From: Anopheles merus
Lineage: Eukaryota > Arthropoda > Insecta > Diptera > Culicidae
Assembly: GCF_017562075.2 (NCBI RefSeq)
Contig: NC_054083.1
Span: 2,706,773-2,770,772, forward strand
Length of the DNA stretch: 64,000 bases
Direction of reading: 5' to 3'
Shown here one piece after another: positions 31,930-42,874 of the stretch. The position numbers and the translations under genes are program-made. The first letter of the stretch is position 1, and every line of letters begins with the position of its first letter. The notes beneath the pieces were generated by a model that saw only the letters and a list, made by a program, of their open reading frames with translations, had not been told where the DNA came from and did no database searches.

Positions 31930-33505
31930 AACACTGGTGTTCCTACAAGCCAAAATAATATATTCTTCTTCGGTTCATGTCAAGAACATCAGAATAAATC
32001 TGACAACGGTTTATGTAGCGATTTTGTAGAAGAGAATGAATTGCTTAATATCGATTATATTAAAGACGGTAAATTAATGGCCAAAATTTTATCGAAATGT
32101 ATGGGAGCAAAAGAAATTTATTATTTAATTGATACTGGAGCCTGCTTTAACTTTCTAAGTTTGGAATTAGCAAAAGAGCTTGGGGCATCTTCAATCGATT
32201 ATAATGATAATATAAAATTTGCTAGTTTTGATGGAACAGTATCCGACACAGTAGGTTCAATTCTAATTGAATTACATATTGGTAGGTCAACATACCCAAT
32301 ATAATTTTATATAATTAAAACACTTAATGTCCCAGGAATTTTGGGGGTAGAATATCTAAAGAAATACACAGTAAAAGTCGATAAATACTTTCAAAGCATA
32401 TCCTTAAAAATTCCAGTTAACGGAGAGGTCAATGAAAGTAATATTGAAAAATTACCTATTGATAGCATTGAATGCGATTTAGCATCCCCACCAGAAGATT
32501 TCGAACTACTTCCACTTATTGAGAAACAAGAAATAGATTGTGATGTAGTTGAAACAAGTAAGGAGATACAACTGATAGGTTCTGAGAGATACGTGGAATT
32601 GTTGAGAAAAATTAGTCTTGATCATTTAGAACAGACTACAGCGAAAGATATAAAAAATATCATTAATGATTTTAAAAATATATTTTATTTGCCAGGGGAT
32701 AATTTAACATATACAGATGCAGCATCACATGAAATAGAAACAAACTCTAATATTCCCATTTACAAACGCCTATATAGATTTCCGGCAGCATTAAATACGA
32801 TTATGGAGTTACATATAGAGGAAATGTTAAAGCAACAAATTATAAGACCTAGTAAGAGCCCTTGGAATGCTCCCGTGATGTGCATACCAAAAAAATCTGA
32901 TGTTGATGGGGAACGAAAATATCGAATTGTTGTTGATTTTCGAGCTATTAATTTAATTACAAAGCCTTTCATTTATCCGATTCTTCGGATAGATGATATA
33001 ATGGATAACATTGGCCAAAGTAAATATTTTTCCACAATTGATCTGAAATCCGGGTTTTTCCAAATACCGATAGCACGTAAAGACGCTGCGAAAACAGCAT
33101 TTTCAACGTTCAAAGGACATTATGATTTTTTAAGAATGCCAATGGGTTTGAAAAATAGTCTTTCAACTTTTCAGAAACTTATGAACACTGTCCTTTACGC
33201 TATACAACCCGTTAAGGCATTCGTGTACTTGGACGATATTGTAGTGTTTGGTGAATCAGAAGAGGAACATAATCTGAATTTTGTGAAAGTTATAAACGGA
33301 TTAAAACAGCACAACCTCAAGATTGAACCATCAAAATGTAAAATTCTTCATAAACAAATAAACTATTTGGGTCACACTATAAATGAGGAAGGGATTAAAC
33401 CTACATTAGCTAATGTTAAATCTTTTTTAAATATGCCAATACCAATAACTCTCAAGGAGCTACGTTCGTTTTTGGGAACCATTAATTTTCCAGGGATTAG
33501 AATGT
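31930..33505 (+). pseudogene. Gypsy protease and reverse transcriptase
   Basis: The protease shows YYLIDTGACFNFLS at about 32120. An in-frame TAA (32302-32304) interrupts, then the same frame continues to the RT with YRIVVDFRAINLIT, YFSTIDLKSGFFQI, FLRMPMGLKNS and the catalytic FVYLDDIVVFG. The protein runs to LRSFLGTINF, then jumps at about 33495-33500 to the very end of RNase H (RKGKENVMADFLSSLP) in another frame. About 0.7 kb of RNase H is therefore missing, estimated from usual family length. Confidence 0.85.
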
Positions 33506-34891
33506 GAAATAAGGTATAGAAAAGGGAAGGAGAATGTGATGGCCGATTTTTTATCAAGTCTTCCTCAAATTAAACTAAGGAAAATACAAGAAGATGGAAA
33601 AATTAAAACGGTAGCAGTCATCACACGCCAAAAAATCTAGAAAAACCTTATTTCAAATAACGAAGTAGAGGAAAGTATCAGTAGGCAAACTATGATGGAT
33701 ACTAAACAGGCAAATCACTGGGAAGATTTAATGAAAATGGATTTAGAAAGGGAAACAAGCGAACAAGAAATACAGAGGAGGGACAAATTGAACAATTTAA
33801 AAGAAAAAGCAAAACTAAAATTTCAAAATTACACAGGTGCTGATAAAGTGGAAATAGAAAGATCTGAAATTAACACCGTTCTTCAGGAGTTTCACGATGC
33901 TCCATTAGGAGGCCACTTAGGAACCAGAAGAATGAAAAGAAGGATTAAGGACTTATTCTTTTGGATGGGGATGGACAAGGATATCGAAGGGTACGTAAGA
34001 AGTTGTAAATCGTGCCAGCTCAATAAGATAGGAAGATGCAACAAAATTCCTATGCAAATCACAACCACCTCAAAATATCCTTTTGAAAAAGTATACATGG
34101 ATATTGTGATTTTACCAGAATCGGAGAAAGGAAATAAATATGGATTGGTTATCCAAGATGATCTCTCCAGATACCTCATTGTAACACCCATGGGAAATCA
34201 AGAGGCAACAACAGTAGCGAAAGCCTTTGTAGAGGAGGTTATTTGCCTTGTAGGGGTTCCTATAGAATTAGTAACAGGCCAGGGCACAAATTTTATGAGC
34301 CAGGTCATGAAAGATGTATGTAAGCTACTAAAAATTAAAAAAAATCAATACTTCTGCATACCACCCTCAAGGAAATATAGTTGAAAGAGCGAATAGAGAA
34401 TTAAAAATATATTAAAGACAATTTGTCGGGAAAAATTATAAAACATGGGATAGAGTATTACCGTATTTCGCTATGGAATACAATACGTGTATAAACACTT
34501 CGACAGGGTACACTCCATATGAGTTGGTTTTTGGGAGGAAAGCTAGATTGCCAACATCAATTTATAATCAAAACGAGAGGAAAAGATTGTACTCCGATTT
34601 TTGTGAAGAAATGCAAACAAAACTAAAAGAGATGCACTTGATTGCTAGGGTAATTCTTATGCAATCGAAACATAAAAGAAAAGAAAAGTACGACCAGAAC
34701 GCTAATAAGTACCCATGTGGGGGGAAATGGTGCTGGTCCGGAACAATCAAACGGGTGTAGGGCAAAAGTTGCAAGGTATTTGGAGAGGACCGTATGAGGT
34801 GGTGGAAATACCAAGTGATCAGACATGTGTAATAAGAAATGGGAAAAGGCTAGAGAAGGTCCACAACAACAGGTTGAAGAGGTTTAACGAA
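33506..34891 (+). pseudogene. Gypsy integrase, catalytic Asp changed to Gly
   Basis: The HHCC zinc module reads GGHLGTRRM and CKSCQLNK. The core has the first Asp in YMDIVILPE, but the second motif reads VTGQGTNFM, where families have DxGT: the Asp codon is GGC (Gly). A shift at an A8 run (about 34337) precedes HPQGNIVERAN with the catalytic Glu. A later part (STGYTPYELVFGRKARLP) and a GPYEV-type C-terminus in another frame end near 34891. Non-functional on several counts. Confidence 0.85.
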
Positions 34892-34972
34892 TAAAAATAA
34901 AAAAATAAATAGAATAGATTTTAAAAAATACCGAGTCTGCCCGGGATAAGGAACGTGCAAAAGGAGGAAATG

Positions 34973-35400
34973 CCCTGCACTATGGTTAAGTTTAGATTAG
35001 GCAGATTAGGGAAAACGGAGCTGATTGAGAATAGGGCATAGCTAGGGGTACTTTAAGCAAAAGTAAAAATTAGGGTAAGATGGAAATGGATATGCATCAA
35101 TATTTTTATAATAATCCAAATTTAGCTGATCGGGTTTAAAATTAGGATGGTATCGATTTATAAGTTTATTATATTAATTTTTATGCATATCCATAAGAAA
35201 AATTTTTTAAAATTAGTTAATAAGGATTTCAAAAAAAACGTTAAGCAGGCTAACCCTTTAAGGCACACATCACACGTCACCACTGTACACACACACACTT
35301 TACACGCATGGGTAGAACGCTACACGCACGGATGGAAGCTAAAAGCAAACAAGCGAGTTGATGGCATAGCGGCATAATATTCGATGTTCAATTAAAAGGT
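34973..35400 (+). repeat. Probable gypsy 3' LTR (right edge uncertain)
   Basis: Starts TGCCCTGCACTATGG directly after the polypurine tract. No second copy is present for defining length. The AT-rich sequence to about 35400 includes an aataatattcgatg stretch. Edge not supported. Confidence 0.4.
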
Positions 35401-35812
35401 TGATCTGGTGCGGTTGAGCAGATGAATTTGATAGGACAGAGTTGATCAAATGCTCCCCCAGAGATTGCTCTTAGCAGAGGATTGAACGAGCACACGGCAA
35501 ATTATTAGACAGCACCTAAAACAATAAGACGAAACAATAAGCACAGCGAAGCAGGTTGTTCGATCCGTATACTTAGGTTGCGAGAGATGCTAATAAGCCA
35601 AGAAGCAAGAGATCCTTTATGAGAGACGAAGCGATTGCTGGTGCACGGTGCACGTTTAAACGACGGAAGTGGTAGAATAATTGAACAGAATTGATAATAT
35701 GCAGGCAGCAGGCTTGAAATAGAAGGCACATATGCAAATTTTCTTGCTTAAAAAAAAAATAATGACATGTAGCGACCTTGCCCGCTACGATCCATTTTCG
35801 ATAAGGCTACGT
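35401..35812. other. No gene recognised
   Basis: Short open frames only. Could be LTR remainder or flanking DNA. Confidence 0.4.
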
Positions 35813-35835
35813 GTTACTTACTTACTTATCTGGCG

Positions 35836-36095
35836 CTACAAACGCTTTGCGGTCTTGGCCTGCCTCAGGAGTGTCCGAAACCGCTCACGGTCTCGCGCCT
35901 TCGTCTGCCAGTCCTCCACGCCATCTTGCCACCTCAATTTGGGCCTACCACGCCTCCTCTGTCCTTGTAGACGGCCTAAAAAGACTTTACGGGCTGGGTC
36001 GTCCGTTTCCATGCGTATAACATGGCCAGCCCACCGGAACCTGGCGAGCTTTATACGCTGTACGACAGTGAGGTCGCCGTACATCTCGTATAAGC
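35836..36095 (-). pseudogene. RTE reverse transcriptase C-terminus
   Basis: Eighty-two codons: MYGDLTVVQRIKLARFRWAG, HVIRMETDDPARKVF, GRPKLRWQDGVEDW and RDRERFRTLL, the conserved tail of insect RTE polymerases. Fused by deletion to the endonuclease in a different frame, so no fusion protein is produced without a shift. Confidence 0.85.
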
Positions 36096-36099
36096 AAAT

Positions 36100-36779
36100 T
36101 TGGTACTTCCTACAACCAGATTGTTCGCTGCGGCGAACTGGACCAATCTACTATCATTATCATTACTGTGCTCATGCAGACTGTGACAGCCAGTGTATTG
36201 GCGGTACATTGGCTCCCTACCGACTTTTGCGTTGAAGTCCCCCAGGATGATTTTGAGGTCATGTCTGGGGCACGCATCTACGATTCTAGCGAGGCGGCCG
36301 TAAAAAAGGTCCTTCTCCTCTTCCTCTTTATCTTCGGTAGGGGCGTGAACGTTTATGAGGCTTATATTGAAGAATTTGCCTCGCATGCGCAGGGTGCATA
36401 GCCTATCGTTTATAGCCTTGAAATCCATGATTGCGGGTTTCAACCGGGGACCTACGGCGAAACCCGTTCCGAGCACGCGGTGGCGGTCGTGGCAGCTGTA
36501 GTATATGTCGTAGCAATGCTTACCACGCCTGTTGTGCACACCGTTCCCTAGCCACCGAATCTCTTGTAAAGCTACGAGGTCCATGCTCGGTGTGGCTAGG
36601 GCATCATCAAGTTTTTTCAAGGCTCCGGCTTCGCTTAGAGTGCGTACGTTCCATGAGCTCATTTTCAGAGTAGTCCGGGGGCATTGCGTATGGTCGGTAT
36701 CGGGATGTCCGTTTCGAAAACTTCTGTGGCTTTCCGTAGTCGTTGATTCATGGGACTGGGTGACTGGCCCCGCGCCCAC
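36100..36779 (-). pseudogene. RTE AP endonuclease
   Basis: Motifs in order: MSSWNVRTLSEAGAL, LVALQEIRWLGNG (catalytic Glu), GTGFAVGPRL, FNISLINVHAPTEDK, LKIILGDFNAKVGRE (Asp-Asn pair) and LVQFAAANNLVVGST. It stops short of the usual SDH-type terminal block because of the deletion. In life it nicks genomic DNA to prime reverse transcription. The upstream part of the open frame (VTQSHESTTTESHRS) belongs to the leader. Confidence 0.85.
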
Positions 36780-37027
36780 GTGACTGTTTTGTTTAGCGTC
36801 GGGTTGCCCCCCCGACGTTCAGGCACCCAGTTTCCCGGGATATCCACCCCCCCTCCTGGTTCGCCAAGTGCCACCATCCGCCCGAGGGGTTGGGTCAAGC
36901 CCGTGTACCCAAGCTTGGATATGTGGTGACACATGTTACCACTCTGCACGACGAGGACGTGTCGGAATAGGAGTTGGATGGGAGATCCTGTATTATCCCT
37001 CAAATGGGGCTTCGGATCCCATCCCAT
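36665..37027 (-). pseudogene. RTE leader/ORF1-like reading frame
   Basis: A 120-codon frame with motifs such as GYTGLTQPLGRMVALGEPGG and WVPERRGGNPTLN that resemble the conserved 5' leader of mosquito RTE copies (recollection). It ends in the region where the endonuclease frame starts. Whether it is translated is unclear. Confidence 0.4.
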
Positions 37028-37035
37028 TACAGAGC

Positions 37036-39110
37036 AGGCTACGTGTAGCTGCGGCTAAAGGGGCGGCCGTGAGAATAAATATTACGGATAGTTGCGAGAG
37101 GAGAAGAAGCGAACCGAAAACCGAGAGAGCGAGCGATCAGACGAAGCGGAGTACGATGATCGAGCGGTTTTGCGGCGCGATGGCGAAAAAAAGAAACGGC
37201 ACTTTGGTAACGGCCCGCTGCGCAAAGCGACGGAAGAAATCATTCTCTTTCGCGCATTTTCTCAGGCCTTCTTTTTCCCTCCAACGGCAAATTTGTCAAG
37301 CAGCTCGTCGAGCTACCCGTCCCTGGCTCCGCCTCATACCCCTCGCCTGAACGCGCTGTCCAAGGTTTGGTTGTGTTGGTGCGTCAGACGGCCAATCGCT
37401 GTCAGCCGTCGTCCGTGCTTTTTCCCTCCATAGCGCTATCTCTTTCTCCCGTATGGTTAATGCTCATGAGTTGCTGTGGCGCTTAAAAAAGCCGTTAACA
37501 AACATTGCGGCGATGAAGTTTATTTTTCACAAATCAAACCAAAAAAGCGCAATGAGTTCAAACGCTGTCAAGTAAAAATGACTAAGGAATCGCTAGCTCA
37601 CGCTGGAGGGTTTGCTGTGCAACGCGCAGAACCCTAATGCGCATTAATGCGTACAGCCCGGTACCGATTTTCATCAACTTTCCTTTTCGCCGGCATCTAG
37701 AACGCAAGCTGATTGTGAAACCAGTATACTGGAAAGTTCACTGGCAGTCCCTGGGGCCTGCCATCGAACTGAACGTGTTAAGCATTAAGCATAACTTTGT
37801 TACCCTAAGCTTTTGCTTTTGTATGGTGTAGATTACACAGATATGCTGAGCCGTCTGAGCAAGGGTGTGAGTGTGCGTGCAAAACTGTCGCGGAATGTTT
37901 GCTCTTCCGGAATATTATGATCCATCGGAAAGGAAGGTGTTCATGACAGGCTGAAAGACGAGTTGAAGCCCCTGTAAATGGTAACTGATAACCGGGGGAG
38001 GGGGTACTGGCACACAGCTGTTGGGAGATTTAACAGTATATCTAAATTGCTAGTGGAGTGAGGGAGGGGGGAGGGGGCTTAAGCCATGGGCCATTTACGA
38101 TCATCAGTCACAGACCCTACAATTATTGCCAGCATGAGGGGCGAGGGGGGGGGGCAATGGTTCTCCCGCCACAGGGTCCCAACGACCATCTTTCCGCGGG
38201 CCCTTGTCGCTAATACTCTGTCCACTAGTAAACATACGCCATACTACATACTAGAGATCTTCGGCGACCGCCTAGTCCGTCTACCGTTAGATCCGCCGCT
38301 GGTTCATGACGGTGTTTTTTTGTAGAGGAGGTGCATCCTTCCTCCTGCCTGCTGCGTATGCACCGGGCAGGAGAGAGTGTGGCAGTATGCAAGTTGCACG
38401 CTGGATAGGAGCGGTCCCGCAGCACCGCCGTCATTCCTCACATCTGCATGCTCGTCGTGGGTTCTAATCGCGTATGAACCGTCCGCCGTAGCAAGAACTA
38501 ACTATCCGGCTACGTGTACGTCAAGTTCTGAAAAGGCCAACATGATCGCGTAGGCCGTATTGACAAGAATAATAATAAGTAAAAGAACTTTGAAGCGCCA
38601 TCCGTACCGGGAAAGAGTTATGAGTTTGAAAGGATGTTATGAGTTTGTTGCTGCCGGGTCTACCGCCGTGGCGCGACAAATGCACGGAATACACTTGTAC
38701 AAAGAACATGAACCTACCGATCCGAACCCATTCCAAGGCAGTGCCGGTCGCACGGCGTCATGATACCGACTCTAAGTCAACAAGCCGCGAGATTCAGAAC
38801 GGACAGGTGCAGCACCATACGCGCACCGTAATAAACCAATCCAGGATCCTCTTTTGTATGAGTTCAATTCAAGTTTTGATTCCGCTTGCGTCCGCTAGCT
38901 GAATTGGAAAGAAATGTGCAACATATCACACACACGTCTGCTTCGATCGTGTTTCTTTTTAACACCCCCAACAGCAGAACCGATCGCAAAGATCGTGGTG
39001 CCAATCCGATAGTTGTGTTGTCTCTCAGGTAGCGAAATCGAAAATGCATGGACTTTGTAGCCGCAGTGGATGAAAATGTACGCATCAGAATCAAATAGTT
39101 TTGGAGTTTC
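37036..39110. other. Spacer with one dispersed repeat, no gene recognised
   Basis: About 2 kb with no conserved domain. Purine-rich tracts occur at 37095-37150, G-runs at 37995-38160, and a repeat shared with 61.7 kb at 38166-38307. Confidence 0.45.
38166..38307 (+). repeat. Dispersed repeat (GTCGCC/TCCGCC type), copy 1
   Basis: Shares gggcccttgtcgcta, tactctg and gcgaccgcctagtccg with 61725-61881 in the same orientation. Read from the right, both copies begin CAG-GGCG-ATCTAACGGTAG, suggesting the TIR of a hAT-like MITE. The left end is poorly conserved and no TSD is seen. Confidence 0.5.
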
Positions 39111-39111
39111 C

Positions 39112-39376
<265 letters not shown>

Positions 39377-39505
39377 TGCACACATGTACGTTCGCGTGCA
39401 CGCGGGCACGCACCCACGAAAGCGCGAACGCAAGCACGCACCCACGAAAGCGCGCACGCAAGCACGCACTCCCCCCCCCCACCAGACCACCCTCCCCCCC
39501 CCCCT

Positions 39506-40443
39506 TCCCCGCATGATCGATTACGGCTACCGTATCGGTAGAAAGGCTGGTTCAGCTTTCTTGTATCGCATCCTCATCCAAAGCGCCGGGCGGGTGGGGG
39601 ATCGCGACATGATAGAGTGAACGGTCACTTTCCCCGCGCTGTGTGTGTGTGTGTGTCGCGACCCGAAAACTCGAGACAGATTTCTGCACATTTAAAAAAA
39701 GTTATTTTTTCCATTATACACTGTGCTACATGATGCTTAGAAGGTCGTTGAAGCATCTAACATGTTCAAATTAAAAAAAATATTAGATTAGTGTTAGACG
39801 TTCTCCTACGCTTGTTTTAAATAGGCTTCTTCACCCTCAACTGGCAGGGGCATCGAAAGGTCTCATCAGCAGCGGCGCGAAATAAAATAAACCATCAATA
39901 CACCGAAAACACTTTGAATCCCAATCCAGCTTCTCCCACAGCGTCTCAAGGTCACACATAAATTAATAAATGCTAACACCCACCAATAATAATACACAAC
40001 CGCAATGCACATACATGAATCAACGCATACACCGCCACTGCCAATCAGCTGGCGGTGGAAGGCACCGGCAGAAGCGCAAGTAAGGCAAGGCAGGGTGAGG
40101 GAGGGAGAAGAAGCGGACGAGAAAATGGGGCGCCAATAATTTTAAATTTTTTGACCGTTTTTTTTGCTCCGCCGCCAAAAAATAGTTCGCCCATTTCGCC
40201 AACAGATGGCGCTAACCCTGCGCAGGCCTGCGCAGGAATCGCTGAAGTCCCGCGCGGGGATCGGGCCTGCGCAGGAAACTGCTCGAATTTGCGCAGCGGG
40301 GGTGGTAAAGTAGTAGTCAAGTAGTTTGGTGTTGGTTTGGCTCGTGCAATAAAGTTTTAGTTGGTTTGGCGTTATATCAAATAAAAATAATTTATTATAT
40401 TTTTATATTTTTAAAAAGAAAGTAGTTAGCCGTTTCAACCAGC
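39506..40443. other. Spacer, no gene recognised; CCTGCGCAGG cluster
   Basis: No domain seen. Between 40216 and 40280 the palindromic TGCGCA core appears three times, two of them as CCTGCGCAGG, with a related gcgcagc nearby. Confidence 0.4.
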
Positions 40444-41032
40444 ACAGGAAACAAGTGACCCAGCGCCACGTATTCTCTCATGAAGTCATCGTACTGCTAC
40501 TTCAGATGTTTGTCTTTAGCCAGCCTCTGCTCCAACAACCGAAAGCGCTTCTGGGCTGCAGCCTTCGAATCGCCAAGAATCTGAGCGTAGTCCTGGTGTT
40601 TCGGCATACGAACCACGTATCTGCCGGTGTGATCTCGATTCGTCGTCTGCTTGAAGTACTGCTCGTACTGTTGTTCAACAGGAGACAATGATGTTATAGC
40701 AAGCTCTTCGACCTTTCAAAATCGCTCCAGCTGTTCTTGTAGTCTGTCGGTTGCCTCCATCATGTGGCAACTAATTGTTGTTTGCGATTGCGATTCATGA
40801 AAGGTCGGCGTATCTCCTGCTACGAGCCAGCCAACACCGTGTCGATGAGAACGTTTCGTTGGTTTGGCAAATGCACTTGTCCACCACGCAGCAACGAATA
40901 GAAATATGCTGCACCGATGATCATATGCACGCGTCGCGCGGTCCCGAAATCTGGATCGGCCAGAACGTAGTTCGAAGCAACGCCGACGGCAGCGCTAGAA
41001 AACGCCGTTGATGGAATGTTCTGCGTTACTTT
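40444..41032 (-). pseudogene. BEL-3 protease C-terminus to RT start
   Basis: Frame-broken but recognisable: VLADPDFGTARRVHMIIGAA (the DUF1758-like tail), then YVVRMPKHQDYAQILGDSKA and QKRFRLLEQRLAKDK in the 40688-40497 frame, and DDFMREYVALGHL before homology ends at about 40444. At least one nonsense codon and two shifts. Confidence 0.7.
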
Positions 41033-41526
41033 CTACAACACAAGGAAATTCATTGCTTGTCGGTAGTGGTAGATCCGAGATCGCACTTCTGTACATACTA
41101 TGTCCTTTGCACTGGTGGTAGTGCTGTTTACACCAGCAATTGAAACGCTAGCGGGCTTTCGTGGTAGTCGTAAAAGCTGACAAAGATGTTCACTGATCGC
41201 GTTTGGCCGCGATCCGTTGTCCAGTAATGCTCGCGCTAAGTCTTCTTTGTCGTATGCATCGACAACAACCAATACTATTGTAGAGAGTATAGCGTTAACG
41301 GTGGATTTCTTCGACGATGTCAACGCCATTGTTGAAGAGCTAGAAGTTTCACCCACTAATACACTACTGTTTTCTTGGTGAGCGTGAAGTAGTGTGTGGT
41401 GACGCTGAGAACACTGCTGGCAATTGTATTTGGACGCACACGCATGGGCCAAATGTTCTCCTTTCAAGCAATTTCTGCACAGCCTTTTCTCACTCACCAC
41501 TCTCATGCGTTCTTGTGTATTAGTGG
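41033..41526 (-). pseudogene. BEL-3 zinc knuckle and protease
   Basis: Directly beyond TRIM-1 the frame resumes with KRLCRNCLKGEHLAHACASK and CQQCSQRHHTLLHAH, then the protease region: ARALLDNGSRPNAISEHLCQ, where the catalytic motif reads DNGS rather than DSGS. The frame ends at 41033. Confidence 0.8.
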
Positions 41527-41825
41527 TGTTGCGAACTGCAACAGGATTCTTTCTTTCAGCCCAAGTAAATTGTTTTTATCAAATCAAGCGTTTTTTAAGC
41601 ATCGATATTTTTATTTGCGAAGCTAAAAATCCGTCGCTTGTCTCGGGGTTAGGAGAAAGAATGAACTTTGTTCTCTCCTGCAGCTCCGATCGTAAGCGTT
41701 CGGGAATACTCGGGCCCGATCAGCGTTGAACGTTGACCACACTAAACGCGGGCCGTGTCACCCTCTATCGATAAATACTGGGAACAACACCTTGCGATCG
41801 AATCGGTCGTTAATAATAATTAACA
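41527..41825 (-). repeat. TRIM-1 3' LTR
   Basis: 299 bp; 2 differences from the other LTR (near 41760 A/G and 41797 A/G). Preceded on the minus strand by the polypurine tract gggggagag. Confidence 0.9.
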
Positions 41826-42132
41826 CTCTCCCCCAGTGTTTGCAAGCTATAAAAACACTCTGATTGTTCCGATTCGGTGTTGTCTCTCGTTGCTTACTTT
41901 TCTTGTCCCAACACAATTTTAGTCTATTTAGGTGACCACCTAAAGCCGAAAGTTTCGCCATTGTGTTAGAACAATTTAGCACATCTAGATTGTTCTCCGC
42001 TAGCTGGTTGCTCTGCCCTGTTAGGTTGCCCACCCCTGTCTTATTGCTTTTCTTTGTGGACAAGAATGGCGGTTCACTTCTCGCTGAGCAAATTGCCATG
42101 ACTAGCATTAATATTCTCACTAACATTAACAC
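41758..42132 (-). CDS. Small TRIM-1 reading frame (124 codons), function unknown
   Basis: An ATG at 42132 starts MLMLVRILMLVMAICSARSE, a hydrophobic stretch that looks like a signal peptide, then a Lys/Asn-rich polar region. It runs through the polypurine tract into the 3' LTR before stopping. The second ATG-like segment MAKLSALGGHLNRLKL is in frame. No known domain is recognised. It may be a vestige of a gag or pol end from a longer parent element, or non-coding. Confidence 0.3.
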   Translation of the reverse strand: MLMLVRILMLVMAICSARSEPPFLSTKKSNKTGVGNLTGQSNQLAENNLDVLNCSNTMAKLSALGGHLNRLKLCWDKKSKQRETTPNRNNQSVFIACKHWGRVLIIINDRFDRKVLFPVFIDRG

Positions 42133-42575
42133 AAATATTAAATATACTTCACTAATAGAACGAAGTGTAAATATTTTAAGTATGCTTCTACAACACTACG
42201 AATGTGGTTCCTTTTAGTGTCACTTCTTCTACTTTACTTCACTTCAGCACGGCCTCATTCCGAATTTCCTCAAGAACTATTACATCGCCGGTAACGGGTG
42301 AGATGTACAAGAAAACGACACGATGTCCTTAATCCGTAGCTCTAATGTAAGCACACACACAAACTATTTTCACTGCACATTGCCTCACTTTGTCTCTTTT
42401 TTATCTTTAACTCCAGCATAGTGATTCCGAATTGCCTCAGGAACCATTTTTGCCTTGTTTCTTACCCTGCTCTGCTGCACAGCGAATCCGAATTACCTCA
42501 GGAAACTTTCTAGGCTGGCAACATGTGAAAGTAAGAAAGAGTTTAATGATTCTAGACGAGCTAGGATTTTTAGAA

Positions 42576-42874
42576 TGTTGCGAACTGCAACAGGATTCTT
42601 TCTTTCAGCCCAAGTAAATTGTTTTTATCAAATCAAGCGTTTTTTAAGCATCGATATTTTTATTTGCGAAGCTAAAAATCCGTCGCTTGTCTCGGGGTTA
42701 GGAGAAAGAATGAACTTTGTTCTCTCCTGCAGCTCCGATCGTAAGCGTTCGGGAATACTCGGGCCCGATCAGCGTTGAACGTTGACCACACTAAACGCGG
42801 GCCGTGTCGCCCTCTATCGATAAATACTGGGAACAACACCTTGCGGTCGAATCGGTCGTTAATAATAATTAACA
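42576..42874 (-). repeat. TRIM-1 5' LTR
   Basis: 299 bp, starting next to the AGTGG target copy at 42875-42879. Confidence 0.9.

Larger units (their letters stand above)
30460..35400 (+). mobile_element. Ty3/gypsy retrotransposon relic
   Basis: Gag-like frames, a DTG protease, RT, an HHCC-DDE integrase and a polypurine tract (aaaaggaggaaa, 34961-34972) are in gypsy order. A 3' LTR plausibly starts with TG at 34973. RNase H is deleted and no env frame follows the integrase. The 5' LTR is not identifiable because the element abuts the truncated Tc1 gene. The right edge is uncertain. Confidence 0.8.
35813..37035 (-). mobile_element. RTE-clade non-LTR element with a large internal deletion
   Basis: On the minus strand: a leader/ORF1-like segment (37027-36665), an AP endonuclease (36664-36100), an abrupt join at about 36095 to the last ~80 codons of the RT protein, then a short 3' UTR ending in TAAG repeats (35813-35830). 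The full RT (about 2 kb in family members) is absent. Both ends are therefore present, which is unusual since RTE copies are normally 5'-truncated. Confidence 0.85.
41527..42874 (-). mobile_element. TRIM-1: 1.35-kb non-autonomous LTR element with TSD AGTGG
   Basis: Two 299-bp direct repeats (41527-41825, 42576-42874) differ at two sites. In minus orientation they read TGTTAATTATTATTAACG ... GTTCGCAACA. AGTGG flanks both sides (41522-41526 and 42875-42879). A polypurine tract gggggagag (minus, about 41835-41826) precedes the 3' LTR. The 750-bp interior has no protease, RT or integrase. No TGG-type primer-binding site follows the 5' LTR (TTCTAAAAATCCTAGC instead), so priming may use an internal tRNA segment as in copia. 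It splits BEL-3 gag. Confidence 0.9.

Noticed and set aside
34892..35400. Envelope gene after the gypsy integrase
   Set aside because: Only AT-rich LTR-like sequence and short frames follow the integrase.
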